Shown here piece by piece: positions 1 through 8,392 of a stretch of DNA of 64,000 bases. The notes under the pieces are model-generated. The model ran no database searches and had not been told where the DNA came from. It saw only the letters and a program-made list of their open reading frames with translations. Numbering within the stretch: the stretch's first letter is position 1; every line of letters begins with the position of its first letter. The translations under genes and the position numbers were made by a program. The DNA comes from Intestinimonas butyriciproducens (GTDB lineage Bacteria > Bacillota > Clostridia > Oscillospirales > Butyricicoccaceae), in the NCBI RefSeq assembly GCF_016901775.1, contig NZ_JACJKW010000013.1:27954-91953 (forward strand), given 5' to 3'.

Positions 1-645
1 CAGGGCGCGGCGCTTGTCGTTGATCAGCTTGATGGCAGCGCCCAGTTTTTCCGGGGTCACCTTGTTGCCGGTGACTTCTTCCACTTTTTCCATAAACAAA
101 CGGATCTCATAGGCCCAATCCTGGATGTCCTTTTCCCGCTTCATCTGGGGCAGCTGCATCACATAGGTAGGCACATCTTCGCCCAGGATCTCCCAGGCCT
201 TCTTTTTGCCGTCGCAGGTGGTTTCGCCCACATACATATCGGCAATGCGGAAGAAAGGGCAGGTTCTGTCCAGCCGGGCGCCCACCGAAGCCTTGATCAG
301 GGGGCAGGTGTTGGCAGGCAGGACTTTCTCGCCGCCGGGAACCCAGAACTGAGAACCGCCGCACAGGCCAGTGGCAATGGCATCGGCAGCAAAAACGATC
401 TCATCAGGCACATAGACACAGAAGGTGCCAAAAACCTTGCCGCCTTTTTTCTGATGCTCGATCAGCTCGGCGGGGCGCACCCCGTGGATTTCGGCAATGA
501 CGAAGTTATAATAATCCATCCCCTCAGGCCGGTTTTCCTGGCTGAGATAAACCTGGCCGAACATGCCGGGCAAAACCTCACAAAGCTGGTCATGGGTCTC
601 CAGATCCATGCCCAGGCTCTTCCACATCTCATGATAATCTGCCAT
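1..645 (-). CDS. 2-hydroxyacyl-CoA dehydratase D-component / double-cubane-cluster reductase family protein (3' end cut by window edge)
   Basis: The reading frame is open from the ATG at 645 to the window edge, giving 215 codons, so the C-terminus is missing. The N-terminal half has the HgdB/YjiM look: an ADYHEMW start, then cysteines in GTFCVYVPDEI, TGLCGGS, NTCPLIKAS and RTCPFF that in this family bind Fe-S clusters. Such proteins are ATP-driven low-potential reductases (double-cubane-cluster proteins) or dehydratase components, and are oxygen-sensitive cytoplasmic enzymes of anaerobes. The substrate cannot be read from the fragment. A GAAGGGA ribosome binding site precedes the ATG. Any partner subunit or activator ATPase would lie outside the window. 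Confidence 0.8.
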   Translation of the reverse strand, partial: MADYHEMWKSLGMDLETHDQLCEVLPGMFGQVYLSQENRPEGMDYYNFVIAEIHGVRPAELIEHQKKGGKVFGTFCVYVPDEIVFAADAIATGLCGGSQFWVPGGEKVLPANTCPLIKASVGARLDRTCPFFRIADMYVGETTCDGKKKAWEILGEDVPTYVMQLPQMKREKDIQDWAYEIRLFMEKVEEVTGNKVTPEKLGAAIKLINDKRRAL

Positions 646-866
646 GGGTATTCCCTTCTTTCTGAAAAATTGGTCGAAAACAAGTTTCCCTTGTTTAACA
701 GAGTATCACTTCCCACCCTGCTTTTCCAATCGTTTCTATTTATAAAATACTATGGCATTTATAGATAAAAACAATATCTCTTTTGGGGAGTTTTTGCTTT
801 TTCTTGCCTTTTCCCACACTTTGTCTTACAATGGTGAAAACGGGGGATTTGGAAAGGGATGATGGG

Positions 867-2090
867 ATGAAACGGTTGACAGGAGCTTTTTTCTGCCTGC
901 TGGCCGCCTTGTGCCTTTGGCATGGCTTTCAGTTTGCCCGGGAGCAAATCACCGATATCACCGTACTGGATGCCCTTATCACCAAAGTGGAACAGATCCA
1001 GATCCCCGGCAGCGAGCCCCAATACTACCCCACCGTGGAGTTTTCCTATGAAGGGCAGCCCCACACCGTCCGGCTGATCCACAATCTGCCGCCCGATGGG
1101 ATGCTTCCCATCACCCACACCGCCGACGGCAGCCCCTTTGTAGGCAGTGTCAGCATTCTGGCTTCCTGGGAAAGCAGTTCTTTTGGCTACCGCACCCAGA
1201 TCGTCTACCATGAAAACCCTGACCGCATCTGCTTCTATCGCAATTACGACCTGATCCAGAATGAACAGCTGTTCTACCTGTACTGTGCCGTTATCCCCCT
1301 GGGATGTGGGCTTGTGGTTCTTTTTTTCATGTGCCTTCTGGGCCGCCGGGTCCATCTGGAACAGCCTTTTCGTTATTCCCTCCGGGGAAAACCCAAAAAA
1401 CCCGGGTATACCGCGCCCTTCCTGCTGCTGCTCTTCGGCGCTTCGGCCTTGTGGGGGGCCATTTACTACGGCGCTCCCCTGTTTCATCCTGATTGGGTTC
1501 GGGTCAAAGCTCTGCTCAGCGCCACCCACGGCTTACAAGGAGATTTTTACGCCGTCACCTCCCGGGGGCTGGACCGGCTCTCCGGCTGGCTTCTTCCTTC
1601 AGAGTGGTCTGTAGGCGATCTGGTGGATGCCTACTACGATGCCCAAAACAATATGATCCATCTGCTGCCTTTGGAATCCCTCAGCGGCCTGCTGGCCCTG
1701 ATCCTGGGTCTGATGGGGGTATTCTCTCTGTGCATGAGTCTGTATCTCATGGACGAACGCCATTATCTCCGCTGGCGCTTCCGCTTGTTTGAACCGGCTC
1801 CCCGGCCCCGGAAAAGAAAAAAGGAACAGCATTCCTCTCACTCCCAACCAGCATCGGAAACAGCCGGCCTTTCTCCTCTTTCCTCGCCCACGGAAGCGGC
1901 CCTTCCTTCTTCATCCCATCCGAAGGAGAGCAAGCCCGGCAAAATCCCTTCCCAGAAAAAAGATAAAAAGAAAAACGATCCCAAGGAAAACAAATCGACT
2001 CCGCCCAAGCATTCCGGTCCCAAAAAACAATCACCATTGAAAAAGGCCAAGAAAAAACGGATGCAAAACAGGAAACGGAAAAAGGCGTGA
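867..2090 (+). CDS. DUF3592-like membrane protein with lysine-rich cytoplasmic tail
   Basis: The start at 867 is chosen because AAAGGGA lies just upstream and the protein then opens with a hydrophobic segment (LTGAFFCLLAALCLWHGF). Next comes an extracytoplasmic part containing YYPTVEFSYEGQPHTVRL, which resembles DUF3592 domains, followed by hydrophobic segments near residues 135-155, 180-200 and 270-290. The last 110 residues are Pro/Ser-rich and then extremely Lys/Arg-rich, which places the tail in the cytoplasm where it could touch nucleic acid or acidic lipid. The function is unknown. The next gene starts 15 bp downstream with its own ribosome binding site, so the two are probably co-transcribed. 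Confidence 0.65.
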   Translation: MKRLTGAFFCLLAALCLWHGFQFAREQITDITVLDALITKVEQIQIPGSEPQYYPTVEFSYEGQPHTVRLIHNLPPDGMLPITHTADGSPFVGSVSILASWESSSFGYRTQIVYHENPDRICFYRNYDLIQNEQLFYLYCAVIPLGCGLVVLFFMCLLGRRVHLEQPFRYSLRGKPKKPGYTAPFLLLLFGASALWGAIYYGAPLFHPDWVRVKALLSATHGLQGDFYAVTSRGLDRLSGWLLPSEWSVGDLVDAYYDAQNNMIHLLPLESLSGLLALILGLMGVFSLCMSLYLMDERHYLRWRFRLFEPAPRPRKRKKEQHSSHSQPASETAGLSPLSSPTEAALPSSSHPKESKPGKIPSQKKDKKKNDPKENKSTPPKHSGPKKQSPLKKAKKKRMQNRKRKKA

Positions 2091-2105
2091 TGCCAAAAGG
2101 AGCTG

Positions 2106-2504
2106 ATGGAAATGAAGTTGTTTTTCCGCAAACACCGGCTAGCGCTTCTGTTCCTCATTCTTTTGCTGCTATTCTTCCTCCTTCTTGTCCCCTGGTATCC
2201 CTTGGAGGATTGGGAAGAAATCTCCATCCAGCAGGTGCTCACCTGGTCACAGTCTGCTGCTATAACGGAAGAAATGGATCTCCAGCACATCCCCCTTTAT
2301 CTGGGAACGCTGCAAATCTGGCCCCTTCCCCTTTCGGCCCCGCCGGAAGAAGGCTTTCTGGTAAAGTTCCTATACGATGAAGAGCCCTGGGAATTGGTGG
2401 TGGGTTCCCACAAGGCCATTCTCCGCCGGATGGGCCACACCCGGGGATTTTCCGTGAAAAACCCTTCTGTCTGGTATGGCATTCTGGAACAGGCCAAGCA
2501 ATAA
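2106..2504 (+). CDS. Small single-pass membrane protein, unknown
   Basis: This 132-residue product has a basic N-terminus (KLFFRKHR) and one long hydrophobic helix of Leu/Ile/Phe at about residues 10-30. An extracytoplasmic domain rich in Trp, Leu and Pro follows, with no motif I recognise. AAAAGGAG lies 7 bp before the ATG and the gene follows the DUF3592-like gene within 15 bp, so the pair looks like a two-gene membrane unit that ends at the terminator at 2509-2546. Confidence 0.6.
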   Translation: MEMKLFFRKHRLALLFLILLLLFFLLLVPWYPLEDWEEISIQQVLTWSQSAAITEEMDLQHIPLYLGTLQIWPLPLSAPPEEGFLVKFLYDEEPWELVVGSHKAILRRMGHTRGFSVKNPSVWYGILEQAKQ

Positions 2505-2508
2505 AAAA

Positions 2509-2546
2509 ACAAGGGGGAAAGCAATGCTTTCCCCCTTGTTTTTTGT
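2509..2546 (+). terminator. Intrinsic terminator, probably bidirectional
   Basis: A perfect 14-bp stem (ACAAGGGGGAAAGC) with an AAT loop is followed by a T-run. An A-run precedes the stem on the plus strand, so it can also stop the converging sulfite-reductase-like gene. Confidence 0.85.
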
Positions 2547-2580
2547 TTATGATGACTGAATGACTGAACGACTATTTTGC

Positions 2581-3516
2581 TTAGCACTTGGCGCCGGCGA
2601 CGGTTTCGATCTCCAGGATCTCTTCCTTCCGCTTAAGCAGATTGTCGGACACCAGCATCTTTTCCACTTTGTCCACGCCCAGGCGCTCCACAGTGTCGCC
2701 GAAACGCTCGCCGGAGATACCCTTCTGCTTGAAGAGCAGGATGGCCTTTTCCACCACCTTGAGCACTTCTTCCCGGGTAAACAGGGTCTGCAGGGGGCTG
2801 CCCATGCGCACCCGCTTGCCCCACTTGCCGCCTACATAGACCTTGTACATGGTCTCGCTCTCTTCGGTGGCGCCGAAGCGGCAGGAGCCCGCGCAGCGGC
2901 CGCAGTTATTGCACAGGCTGGTATCGATGACCGCCCTGCCGTCCTTCATGGAAATGGCGTTCATGGGGCAGGCATCGATCATGGAGCAGGAGGGGCAGCC
3001 TTTGCAGCCTTCGGGGATGATCTTGATGACCTTCTGGCCCACAATGCCCAGATCGTTCAGGTCGGGCTTGACGCAGTTGTTGGGGCAGCCGCCCACAGCG
3101 ATCTTGAACTTATGGGGCAGGATCACATCGTGATAGCCGGTATAGAACTTGTCATGGATCTCCTTGGCCAGGTCCTGGGTATCATACAGACCAAAGACAC
3201 AGGTGGTGCCTTTGCAGCTGACCACAGGACGCACCTTGGAGCCGGTGCCGCCGGTGAGCATTCCGCCCTTTGCCACCGCTTCCTGGAAAGCGGGGATGTT
3301 GTCATAATGAATGCCCGGGCACTCCACAGTCAGCCGGGAGGTAAACTCGATCTTGCCATTGCCGTACTTGGCAGCGGCTTCGCTGAGCACCTGCATCTGC
3401 TGGGCGGTGAGGATGCCGTTTTCGGTGATGATCCGGCCGGAAAATTCCTCGGTGCCCCGGTTGAGCAAAAAGCCCTCTGCTTTGACTCGCTTGATATCGC
3501 TCTGTGTAATAGCCAT
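2581..3516 (-). CDS. Nitrite/sulfite reductase-like sirohaem domain protein with C-terminal 2[4Fe-4S] ferredoxin domain
   Basis: The start at 3516 is chosen over the ATG at 3531 because GGAGGA lies at ideal spacing before it. Residues 1-150 resemble the ferredoxin-like plus sirohaem half of sulfite/nitrite reductases, with SRLTVECPGIH and the cluster cysteines in SCKGTTC and GGCPNNC. Residues of roughly 160-220 form a two-cluster ferredoxin (CKGCPSCSMIDACP and CNNCGRCAGSC). At 311 residues it is about half a canonical sulfite reductase, like the small AsrC/anaerobic sulfite-reductase-type proteins. It probably reduces sulfite or a related sulfur or nitrogen oxyanion in the cytoplasm. The divergent LysR gene and a shared operator tie it to the CoA-disulfide reductase at 4581-6263. 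The first cysteine pair is spaced C-x4-C, not the classic C-x5-C. Confidence 0.75.
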   Translation of the reverse strand: MAITQSDIKRVKAEGFLLNRGTEEFSGRIITENGILTAQQMQVLSEAAAKYGNGKIEFTSRLTVECPGIHYDNIPAFQEAVAKGGMLTGGTGSKVRPVVSCKGTTCVFGLYDTQDLAKEIHDKFYTGYHDVILPHKFKIAVGGCPNNCVKPDLNDLGIVGQKVIKIIPEGCKGCPSCSMIDACPMNAISMKDGRAVIDTSLCNNCGRCAGSCRFGATEESETMYKVYVGGKWGKRVRMGSPLQTLFTREEVLKVVEKAILLFKQKGISGERFGDTVERLGVDKVEKMLVSDNLLKRKEEILEIETVAGAKC

Positions 3517-3592
3517 ATTGTTATCCTCCATCGTCTTTCCATTCTGTTCAGGCTCTTCCTCACACCGAAAAGCCTTTTCTCATCGTGGTTCT

Positions 3593-3621
3593 ATTATACC
3601 CCTTGTCATCCATCAGGTAAA
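3593..3621 (-). promoter_or_regulatory. Sigma-A-type promoter of the sulfite-reductase-like gene
   Basis: Read on the minus strand: -35 TTTACC (3616-3621), 17-bp spacer, -10 TATAAT (3593-3598). The -35 lies within CTATTTTACC, and nearly the same string covers the -35 of the CoA-disulfide reductase promoter, so it may be part of a regulator site. Confidence 0.7.
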
Positions 3622-3643
3622 ATAGTAATATTGAATCAAAACC

Positions 3644-3659
3644 ATAGGCAAAAACCTAT
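3644..3659. promoter_or_regulatory. Putative LysR operator, ATAG-N8-CTAT
   Basis: The dyad ATAGGCAAAAACCTAT lies between the divergent promoters of the sulfite-reductase-like gene and the LysR gene. The same architecture is found at 6363-6378 upstream of the CoA-disulfide reductase. Confidence 0.55.
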
Positions 3660-3685
3660 CACATTGCCAAAAGGGAGCGATTTTT

Positions 3686-4576
3686 GTGACCATCCGTCAT
3701 CTGCGCATTTTCATCGCCGTGGCCGAGACCGGCAAAATGGGCCTGGCCGCCAAACAACTATATATTGCCCAGCCCACTGTCAGCCAGGTCATCGCCGATA
3801 TGGAAAAAAGCTACGGCGTCAAACTCTTTGAGCGGCTGTCCAAAAAACTCTACATCACACCCCAGGGAGAGCGTCTTTTGTCCTATGCCCGGCATATCGT
3901 CAGCCTTTTTGACGAAATGGAGCGCAGCATGCGCAATTCTTCGGCCCAGGTGCTTCTGCGGGTGGGAGCCACCATCACGGTGGGCGCCTGCGTCCTCTCC
4001 CCTATCATCCGCCGGTACGAAGAGCTGTTCCCCCTATCCCAGGTGCAGGTCTTTGTGGACAACACCCGGCTCATTGAAGAAATGCTGCTGGAAAGTCAGC
4101 TGGATGTGGCTCTGGTGGAAGGATCGGTGGAAAGCCCCGATCTGTGCACCCTGCCGGTGATCGAGGACGAGCTGGTGCTGGCCTGCGCCCCCGACCATCC
4201 CTTTGCCTTCCGGGAAACCCTCCATCCGGAGGAACTGGAAGGCCAGAACTTTGTCCTGCGGGAAAAAGGTTCGGGGACACGGGCCTTGTTTGAAGATTAT
4301 CTTCACGCCAGACAAATTGAAGTCTGCCCCAAATGGGTATGCCACAGCGCCGACTCCATCCTCAGCGCCGTGGAAGCAGGCCAGGGACTGACGGTGATCT
4401 CCCGTCTGCTGGCCCAGCCTCGGGCGGCTGAGGGCCGCCTTCGGCTGCTGCGCCTGGCCGACGCCCGGCTGACCCGCTCCTTCCGGCTGGTGTACCACAA
4501 AAACAAATATCTGTCAGAGCCTTTGCGTCACCTGATGGACTGCATGCGTCAGTGTGCCATGACGCCGGAAGATTAG
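3686..4576 (+). CDS. LysR-family transcriptional regulator
   Basis: This is a 296-residue protein with the canonical LysR layout: a winged helix-turn-helix at residues 1-60 (MTIRHLRIFIAVAE, then QPTVSQVIADMEKSYGVKLFER) and a two-lobed effector domain from about residue 90. Translation starts at GTG 3686, supported by AAGGGAG 8 bp upstream and by alignment with the conserved N-terminus. It is divergent from the sulfite-reductase-like gene and tail-to-tail with the CoA-disulfide reductase gene 4 bp away. Matching dyads at both targets suggest it controls them, with a sulfur metabolite as a plausible but unproven effector. Confidence 0.9.
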   Translation: MTIRHLRIFIAVAETGKMGLAAKQLYIAQPTVSQVIADMEKSYGVKLFERLSKKLYITPQGERLLSYARHIVSLFDEMERSMRNSSAQVLLRVGATITVGACVLSPIIRRYEELFPLSQVQVFVDNTRLIEEMLLESQLDVALVEGSVESPDLCTLPVIEDELVLACAPDHPFAFRETLHPEELEGQNFVLREKGSGTRALFEDYLHARQIEVCPKWVCHSADSILSAVEAGQGLTVISRLLAQPRAAEGRLRLLRLADARLTRSFRLVYHKNKYLSEPLRHLMDCMRQCAMTPED

Positions 4577-4580
4577 AAGA

Positions 4581-6263
4581 TTATTTGGGATCGTAGCAGC
4601 CGTGGTCGGGAGTCAGCTTATCGTTGACAGCGATCTCATAGAACCGCCAGCCGCCGGACAAATTGTAGCAATCATAACCAAGGCCGGTGAGCATCCGGCA
4701 GGCCAGATAGCTGCGCAGGCCGGAATGGCAATGGATATAGACCGGCTTGTCCTGGGGCAGTTCCCCTGCTCTCTGACGCAGCTCATCCAAAGGGATATGG
4801 ATAAAGCCGGGGATATGGCCCGCTTCCCGCTCAGAGGGAGTGCGTACATCCAGCAATGTGACCGAGCCGTCCCGAGGCAGCTTCTCCACATCGTTCCAGA
4901 AGAAGTTCTTCACCTTGCCGGTGAGGGTGTTTTCGATCACATAGCCCACAAAGTTCACCGGGTCTTTGGCCGAACCGAAGGGAGGCGCATAGCACAGCTC
5001 CAGCTCGGTGAGGTCATAGGCGGTCATGCCGGCCCGGATGGCAGTGGCGATCACATCGCAGCGCTTGTCCACGCCGTCATAGCCCACCAGCTGCGCACCC
5101 AGAATCTTGCCGGTGCCCTTTTCATAAAGGGTTTTGATGGAGATGCCATGCCCGCCGGGATAATAGCTGGCATGGGACTGGGAATAGGTATAGACCTTGT
5201 CATAATCCAGCCCGGCGGCCTGGGCAGCACGCTCATTGACGCCGGTCATGGCCACAGTCATGTCAAAGATCTTCAGCACCGAAGAACCCAGGGTATTTTT
5301 ATAGCTGCTCTTGATGCCGCAGATGTTGTCGGCGGCAATGCGGCCCTGCTTGTTGGCCGGGCCTGCCAGGGGCACATAGCTCTTCTGGCCGGTGACAAAG
5401 TCCACCACTTCCACAGCGTCGCCCACGGCGTAGATGTGCTCTTTGGAGGTCTGCATATACTCATTGACCACAATGGCTCCCTTGGCATTCAGCTCCAGTC
5501 CGGCAGACTGGGCCAGAGCGGTGTCGGGGCGCACGCCCACCGACAGAATCACCATATCGGTCTCGATCTCTCCTTCAGACAGATGGAGAGTCAGCTTGCC
5601 GCCCTTGTCCTCCATGCTCTGAACAGCCTTGCCCAGCATCAGTTCCACGCCCTGATCCCGGAGATAGCGATGGACTTCGGCGGCCATATCCCCATCCAGA
5701 GGGGCGATCACATGGTCGGCCAGCTCCACAATGGTCACATTCAGCCCGGCCTTTTTCAGGTTTTCCGCCATCTCCACACCGATATAGCCGCCGCCTACCA
5801 CAACAGCGCTTTCGGGGAACTCTTCATCCACATAGTCCCGGATCTTCACGGTGTCGGGAATGTTCCGCAGAGTGAATACCCGCGGATCGTCCACCCCATC
5901 CATCTTGGGCACCAGGGGCGCGGCGCCGGGGGACAGAATCAGCTCATCATAGCTTTCGGTATAGTCCTCACCGGTCTGGACATTGTGCACGGTGACCTGC
6001 TTTTTCTCCGGATCGATGGCGGTGACTTCATTCCATACCCGCACATCCACATTGAACCGGCTGTTGAAGCTCTGGGGTGTCTGAAGGGTCAGGGCAGACT
6101 TCTTGGTGATCTCACCGCCGATGTAATAGGGCAGGCCGCAGTTGGCAAAGGAGATGTATTCTCCCCGCTCGAACATGATGATCTCTGCCTTTTCATCCAA
6201 ACGACGCAGACGGGCCGCTGCGGAAGCGCCGCCGGCCACGCCGCCTACAATCAAAACTTTCAC
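4581..6263 (-). CDS. CoA-disulfide reductase family flavoprotein fused to a rhodanese domain (CoADR-Rhd)
   Basis: The N-terminal 450 residues form a pyridine nucleotide-disulfide oxidoreductase. The FAD fingerprint is VGGVAGGASAAARLRR, the single redox cysteine is C42 in FANCGLPYYIGG, the NAD(P)H motif is VVVGGGYIGVEMAENL, and the second FAD motif is YAVGDAVEV. A rhodanese domain follows (about residues 470-550) with active-site C512 in HCHSGLRS. Fusions of this type reduce CoA disulfide, CoA-persulfide or polysulfide using NAD(P)H while the rhodanese carries the sulfane sulfur. The start codon is GTG, with AAGGAGG upstream. It has its own promoter with an ATAG-N8-CTAT box, linking it to the LysR gene and the sulfite-reductase-like gene. 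Confidence 0.9.
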   Translation of the reverse strand: MKVLIVGGVAGGASAAARLRRLDEKAEIIMFERGEYISFANCGLPYYIGGEITKKSALTLQTPQSFNSRFNVDVRVWNEVTAIDPEKKQVTVHNVQTGEDYTESYDELILSPGAAPLVPKMDGVDDPRVFTLRNIPDTVKIRDYVDEEFPESAVVVGGGYIGVEMAENLKKAGLNVTIVELADHVIAPLDGDMAAEVHRYLRDQGVELMLGKAVQSMEDKGGKLTLHLSEGEIETDMVILSVGVRPDTALAQSAGLELNAKGAIVVNEYMQTSKEHIYAVGDAVEVVDFVTGQKSYVPLAGPANKQGRIAADNICGIKSSYKNTLGSSVLKIFDMTVAMTGVNERAAQAAGLDYDKVYTYSQSHASYYPGGHGISIKTLYEKGTGKILGAQLVGYDGVDKRCDVIATAIRAGMTAYDLTELELCYAPPFGSAKDPVNFVGYVIENTLTGKVKNFFWNDVEKLPRDGSVTLLDVRTPSEREAGHIPGFIHIPLDELRQRAGELPQDKPVYIHCHSGLRSYLACRMLTGLGYDCYNLSGGWRFYEIAVNDKLTPDHGCYDPK

Positions 6264-6311
6264 AAAAAAGACCTCCTTTTTGTTCTGTTGTTTTGCTCAA
6301 CTGTTGTTTTT

Positions 6312-6340
6312 ATCATAACACATCGGAGAAGCAAAGTAAA
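6312..6340 (-). promoter_or_regulatory. Promoter of the CoA-disulfide reductase gene
   Basis: On the minus strand: -35 TTTACT (6335-6340), 17-bp spacer, -10 TATGAT (6312-6317). The -35 lies in CTATTTTACT, nearly the same as in the sulfite-reductase-like promoter. Confidence 0.65.
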
Positions 6341-6362
6341 ATAGCATCTTTTCATCTTTTTG

Positions 6363-6378
6363 ATAGCCTTTTACCTAT
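6363..6378. promoter_or_regulatory. Putative LysR operator, ATAG-N8-CTAT
   Basis: ATAGCCTTTTACCTAT lies 22 bp upstream of the CoA-disulfide reductase -35 element and matches the dyad at 3644-3659 in length, ends and A/T centre. Confidence 0.5.
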
Positions 6379-6416
6379 GAATCCCCGTTTTTTTCTCTCT
6401 CCCCGATCCGGCCTGC

Positions 6417-6445
6417 TTGTGACAAATGCAGAAAGGTGCTATACT
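6417..6445 (+). promoter_or_regulatory. Promoter of pcp
   Basis: TTGTGA (6417-6422), a 17-bp spacer, then TATACT (6440-6445), 35 bp before the pcp start codon. Confidence 0.6.
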
Positions 6446-6479
6446 GACCAAAAGAACAAGCGGAGGAGGAAAGGGTCCC

Positions 6480-7121
6480 ATGAAAATTTTAGTGACGGGC
6501 TTCGAGCCCTTTGGCGGAGAGGCCATCAATCCGGCTCAGCAGATCGTGGAAAGTCTGCCGGAAACCATTTCCGGCGCTCAGGTGGTGAAAAAAATCGTCC
6601 CCTGTGTGTTTGGCGAGGCCATTAAACAGGTGCGTCAGGCCATGGAGCAGGAGCGGCCCGATATCGTTGTGTGCATCGGCCAGTCGGGCGGACGGCAGGC
6701 CATCTGCCCCGAACGGGTGGCCATCAACCTGCGGGACGCCCGCATCCCCGACAACAGGGGCAATCAGCCGGTGGATGAACCGGTGTTCGCCCAGGGAGAA
6801 AATGCCTACTTCTCCACTCTGCCCATCAAGGCTATGGTACAGGCCATCCGGCAGGAAGGCATTCCCGCCCAGGTGTCCAACACCGCAGGCACCTATGTAT
6901 GCAACGACCTGATGTACGGTCTTTTGTACCACATCCACCACAGCTTCCCCACTATCCGGGGCGGTTTCGTCCATGTGCCCTATGCCACCTGCCAGGTGGT
7001 GGACAAGCCGGGAACCCCGTCCCTTTCGGTGCCGGAGATGATAAAAGGCATCACGGCCGCTTTGGGGGCCTGCATGGAAAACGCCCAGGATGTGCACACC
7101 GCCGAAGGCGCAGAACACTGA
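6480..7121 (+). CDS. pcp: Pyrrolidone-carboxylate peptidase
   Basis: This C15 cysteine peptidase removes N-terminal pyroglutamate from peptides in the cytoplasm. The 213-residue length is normal for the family. It begins with the signature MKILVTGFEPFGGEAINP. The catalytic triad is visible as E78 (CPERVAIN), C141 (NTAGTYVCNDLMYG) and H165 (GFVHVPY). The start at 6480 has GGAGGAAAGG upstream and matches the conserved N-terminus. It is monocistronic, with a promoter at 6417 and a strong terminator at 7177. Confidence 0.95.
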   Translation: MKILVTGFEPFGGEAINPAQQIVESLPETISGAQVVKKIVPCVFGEAIKQVRQAMEQERPDIVVCIGQSGGRQAICPERVAINLRDARIPDNRGNQPVDEPVFAQGENAYFSTLPIKAMVQAIRQEGIPAQVSNTAGTYVCNDLMYGLLYHIHHSFPTIRGGFVHVPYATCQVVDKPGTPSLSVPEMIKGITAALGACMENAQDVHTAEGAEH

Positions 7122-7176
7122 GCGTGTCACGGAAAGGACAAACGGTCTCTTTTCCCATGTTGTTTTCTGACAATGT

Positions 7177-7219
7177 AAAACCGGGTGACGGAATGGGTTC
7201 CGTCACCCGGTTTTTCTTT
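7177..7219 (+). terminator. Intrinsic terminator of pcp
   Basis: A 17-bp stem containing CCGGGTGACGGAA, a TGGG loop and a T-run. It also faces the converging aminotransferase gene and may serve both. Confidence 0.85.
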
Positions 7220-7228
7220 TCTCTTTTA

Positions 7229-8392
7229 TCAATGTCCCATCAAGGCCTGGGTCTCTTCGATCCGGTCAAAAGCCTCTTTCAACCGGGGGATGCCCTGGGT
7301 ACAGGCAATGCGTATAAATCCTTCCCCGGCTTTTCCGTACATCTCCCCTGGCATGGTGAGCACATGGGCCTTCTCCAACAAAGCCCGCACCGCCTGGAAG
7401 CTGGTCAGCCCGCTTTCTTTTATCGAAGGAAACAGATAAATGCTCCCCTGGGGTCTATGCACGCTCATCCCCGGAATTTTATCAATGCGTCCGGCGGCAT
7501 ATTCCAAACGGCGTTCAAACTCCGCAGCCACCTGAGGGGTGATCTCCTCCGCCTGGCGCAGCGCGTAGATCGCGGCGCGCTGGGAAATGCTGGGGGCTGT
7601 ATACATCATAAACTCGTTGAGGTACTCTACCGCCTGAATGATCTCCGGCGGCGCCACCAGATTGCCCACCCGCATACCGGTCATGACAAAATTTTTGGAA
7701 AAGGAATTGACACACACCGTCCGGTGGCGCATACCCTGGACGGTGATCATGGGGACGAACTGAGCCCCGCCAAAAACAAAACCGGTATAGATATCGTCAC
7801 AAATGGCCAGCAAATTGTGACGGATGCAGATTTCCGCCACCTGCTGGAGGTTCTCTTTGGAATAGACGGCGCCGGTGGGGTTATTGGGGGTATTGATCAG
7901 AATCGCCCGGGTCCTGGGGGTGATCAGGCTTTCAAGCCGCTGGGGATGGAGGGCAAACTGCTCTTCTCCCCGGGTCTCCAGGAATACCGGCACACCACCG
8001 GCCAGACGCACCTGGTCGGGATAGACTGTGAAATAAGGATCCGGGATGATGACCTCATCGCCGGGATTGATGGTGGCCAGAAGAGCTTCTGTCATGCCGA
8101 TGCATCCGGCAGTGGTGACAAACACTTCCTCCATATCAATGGAAAGGCCATAGGCCCTTTGATAATACCGGCAGATCTCCCGGCGCAGTTCCCGATCCCC
8201 CATGGGGTGCGTGTATTTGGTATGTCCCCGGCGTGCATCTTCAAAAGCCGGTTCCAGAATTTTTTCCGATGTGGGCAGATCCGGATCTCCGATGGTCAGA
8301 TCGATCAGATCGGAATACTGCTCTGCCCCCTGGGCGAAATTGCTCCCTGCGGCCGATTGCAGACACCGGCGGGAAACCCATGTATGCTGCAT
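7229..8392 (-). CDS. PLP-dependent class I/II aminotransferase
   Basis: This 387-residue fold-type I aminotransferase has YTHPMGDRELRREI, the substrate-loop motif NTPNNPTGAVY, the Asp-Tyr pair in CDDIYTGFVF, and the PLP Schiff-base lysine in NSFSKNFVMTGMRVG. The C-terminal arginine motif is FIRIACTQG. Relatives transaminate aspartate, aromatic or branched amino acids, and the substrate cannot be settled from sequence alone. AAAGGGG precedes the ATG. It is single on its strand, between two convergent units. Confidence 0.88.
   Translation of the reverse strand: MQHTWVSRRCLQSAAGSNFAQGAEQYSDLIDLTIGDPDLPTSEKILEPAFEDARRGHTKYTHPMGDRELRREICRYYQRAYGLSIDMEEVFVTTAGCIGMTEALLATINPGDEVIIPDPYFTVYPDQVRLAGGVPVFLETRGEEQFALHPQRLESLITPRTRAILINTPNNPTGAVYSKENLQQVAEICIRHNLLAICDDIYTGFVFGGAQFVPMITVQGMRHRTVCVNSFSKNFVMTGMRVGNLVAPPEIIQAVEYLNEFMMYTAPSISQRAAIYALRQAEEITPQVAAEFERRLEYAAGRIDKIPGMSVHRPQGSIYLFPSIKESGLTSFQAVRALLEKAHVLTMPGEMYGKAGEGFIRIACTQGIPRLKEAFDRIEETQALMGH

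Noticed and set aside
2560..3831. 423-codon open frame on the plus strand
   Set aside because: Antisense to the sulfite-reductase-like gene and running through the divergent promoter region into the LysR gene.
4602..6344. 580-codon open frame on the plus strand
   Set aside because: Antisense to the CoA-disulfide reductase gene, which carries clear FAD, NAD(P)H and rhodanese motifs.
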